Of a stretch of 6,245 bases of DNA, positions 4,933 through 6,245 are shown one piece after another. This stretch comes from Proteiniphilum sp. (GTDB taxonomy: Bacteria > Bacteroidota > Bacteroidia > Bacteroidales > Dysgonomonadaceae). The position numbers were made by a program, and so were the translations under genes. A model generated the notes under the pieces. That model ran no database searches. It saw nothing but the letters and a program-made list of their open reading frames with translations, and had not been told where the DNA came from. The stretch covers positions 1-6,245 of the forward strand of contig JAIRSV010000072.1 in assembly GCA_031255275.1 (NCBI GenBank), given 5' to 3'. How positions within the stretch are numbered: the stretch's first letter is position 1; every line of letters begins with the position of its first letter.

Positions 4933-6245
4933 ATGAAACAATCCCAATTTCCCGCCCCTCCGATGGCGGACGTAATCCCCGAAACGTTTGTCCACTTCGG
5001 ACGACAGCGTACCGACAACTACCACTGGCTAAAGGACAGAAACAACCCGAAAGTAATTGATTACCTCAAAGCCGAAAACGATTACACCGACAGGGTGACG
5101 GCTTCCGGCGCGGAAATCCGCCAAACGCTCTTCGACGAAATAGTAGGCCGCATGAAGGAGGACGACGAGAGTTATCCTTCGTTCAGGGACGGCTATTTCT
5201 ACTACAGCCGCACCGAAAAGGGGAAACAATACCGCACTTTCTGCCGCCGCAGGGGGTCGATGGAGGCGCCCGAAGAGGTGCTCTTCGACGTAAACGTAAT
5301 GGCTGAAAGGAAACCGGCATTTATCTTCAAGGGTTATTCCATCAGTCCCGACAACGGCAAGGCGGCGTATTTCTATAACGAGACGGGATCGTATGCCGAG
5401 TTCACGATGAAAGTGAAAGACCTTGCTTCGGGCGAGGACGTGGGTTTTTCGGTGGAGGGCGTTGCTTCGGCGGCGTGGGCTAACGACAACGCGACGCTGT
5501 TTTACAGTCTTATCGACCGGACGCTCCGCTCATCCAAAATATATAGGCAGGCGCTGGACGCACCCGTGGGCGAACTGGTGTATGAGGAGACCGACGCCCG
5601 TTTTGGCGCGTATGTTTACGGCTGCAAGACCCAGCGGTATATTTTCATTGCCTGCGCAAGCTCTACCACGTCGGAAGAGCGGTACATCTCTGCCGACAGT
5701 CCCGGCGACCCGTTCAAAGTGTTTCTCCCCCGCGTGCAGGACGTGGAGTACAGCGTTTATCCGCATGAGGACAAATTTTTTGTCCGCTACAAGGACAGGG
5801 AGCATCTCAACGGGATGATATGCGAAATGCCGCTCGACGGCTACGAAGACCGTGCTTCGTGGAAACTCTTCGTACCGCATGACGGTGATGTGCGCATTGA
5901 GGGAATCGATATTCTGAAAGAGTATGTGTTACTGGAACTGAGGCGAAACGGATTGACGGAAATCCGGGTCAAGCCGGTTTCCGGAGACGGCGAAACGCAT
6001 ACTATCGCTTTCCCCGAACCGGTTTATTCGGCGTGGCTCGGCGGAAATCCCGAATACGACGCCGTTACTTTGCGCTATTCGTACACTTCGCTCAACCGTC
6101 CGGCCACATTGTACGAATACAACATTGCGACAAAAGAAACCGGGAAACTGAAGGAACAGGTGATTCCTTCGGGCTTCAATCCCGGCGACTACACGGTGGA
6201 ACGCCTCTGGGCTGATGCCCCCGACGGCGTGCGCGTGCCGATGGC
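4933..6245 (+). CDS. ptrB: Oligopeptidase B-like prolyl oligopeptidase family serine peptidase (S9A), N-terminal part, cut by window edge
   Basis: An open frame runs from the ATG at 4933 to the right edge: 437 full codons and no stop. Oligopeptidase B is a cytosolic serine peptidase that cleaves short peptides after Arg or Lys. Recalled E. coli PtrB (about 690 residues) matches throughout. The shared parts include TDNYHWLKDR (27-36; PtrB has IDNYYWLRD), YLKAENDY (44-51), AWANDNATLFY (181-191), VYEETDARF (216-224), SSTTSEERY (243-251), VFLPRVQDVEYS (263-274), and NPEYDAVTLRYSYTS (372-386). The last visible residues, ERLWADAPDGVRVPM, align with the start of the catalytic alpha/beta-hydrolase domain, so the Ser-Asp-His triad and the acidic residues that read Arg/Lys lie outside. 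No signal peptide is visible, in line with a cytoplasmic enzyme. The start is uncertain: Met11 (4963) is also possible given the promoter position. It is transcribed away from the efflux operon. The family is secure; activity cannot be judged without the catalytic half. Confidence 0.92.
   Translation, partial: MKQSQFPAPPMADVIPETFVHFGRQRTDNYHWLKDRNNPKVIDYLKAENDYTDRVTASGAEIRQTLFDEIVGRMKEDDESYPSFRDGYFYYSRTEKGKQYRTFCRRRGSMEAPEEVLFDVNVMAERKPAFIFKGYSISPDNGKAAYFYNETGSYAEFTMKVKDLASGEDVGFSVEGVASAAWANDNATLFYSLIDRTLRSSKIYRQALDAPVGELVYEETDARFGAYVYGCKTQRYIFIACASSTTSEERYISADSPGDPFKVFLPRVQDVEYSVYPHEDKFFVRYKDREHLNGMICEMPLDGYEDRASWKLFVPHDGDVRIEGIDILKEYVLLELRRNGLTEIRVKPVSGDGETHTIAFPEPVYSAWLGGNPEYDAVTLRYSYTSLNRPATLYEYNIATKETGKLKEQVIPSGFNPGDYTVERLWADAPDGVRVPM

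Noticed and set aside
4606..5025. Minus-strand open frame of 139 residues overlapping the peptidase start and the adaptor N-terminus
   Set aside because: It lies in a different frame from the adaptor, has no recognisable motif, and conflicts with two well-supported genes.
5530..5880. Minus-strand open frame (116 residues) inside the oligopeptidase gene
   Set aside because: Shadow of a frame that matches oligopeptidase B continuously on the plus strand.

Overview
This window looks like chromosome from a member of the Bacteroidota, most likely the order Bacteroidales. The reasons are a textbook Bacteroidetes promoter (TTTG, 20 bp, TACATTTG), A-rich rather than Shine-Dalgarno leaders before most genes, and a gene layout common in that group: a periplasmic adaptor followed by several FtsX/MacB-type permeases and one ATPase. 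Base composition is moderately GC-rich by eye (not counted). I cannot name a genus.

Left and centre (1-4766, minus strand): five co-directional genes of a MacAB-like tripartite ABC efflux system. In transcription order they are: an HlyD/MacA-type membrane-fusion adaptor (4766-3519); permease A (3516-2257); permease B (2252-999); the ABC ATPase (957-283); and the first 58 codons of permease C (174-1), which continues past the left edge. Spacing is 2, 4, 41 and 108 nt, so the first three genes are almost certainly co-translated or co-transcribed. The 108-nt gap before permease C is the only sizeable non-coding stretch inside the operon; it holds short repeats and small hairpins. The permeases would pump in the inner membrane, powered by the ATPase. 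The adaptor would connect them to an outer-membrane TolC-like channel, which is not encoded in the window. The substrate cannot be read from sequence.

Right (4933-6245, plus strand): the N-terminal 437 codons of an oligopeptidase B-like serine peptidase (family S9A), transcribed divergently from the efflux operon. Only the N-terminal segment and the beta-propeller are present; the catalytic alpha/beta-hydrolase domain lies beyond the right edge. The 166-bp gap between the divergent genes carries a strong promoter for the peptidase, placed so close to the first ATG that the mRNA would be leaderless or the true start is an internal Met.

I see no RNA gene, CRISPR array, insertion sequence, phage gene or frameshifted gene, and no clearly undescribed system. 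The most useful observations are the paralogy of permeases A and C, the peptidase promoter/start geometry, and the structured gap at 175-282.
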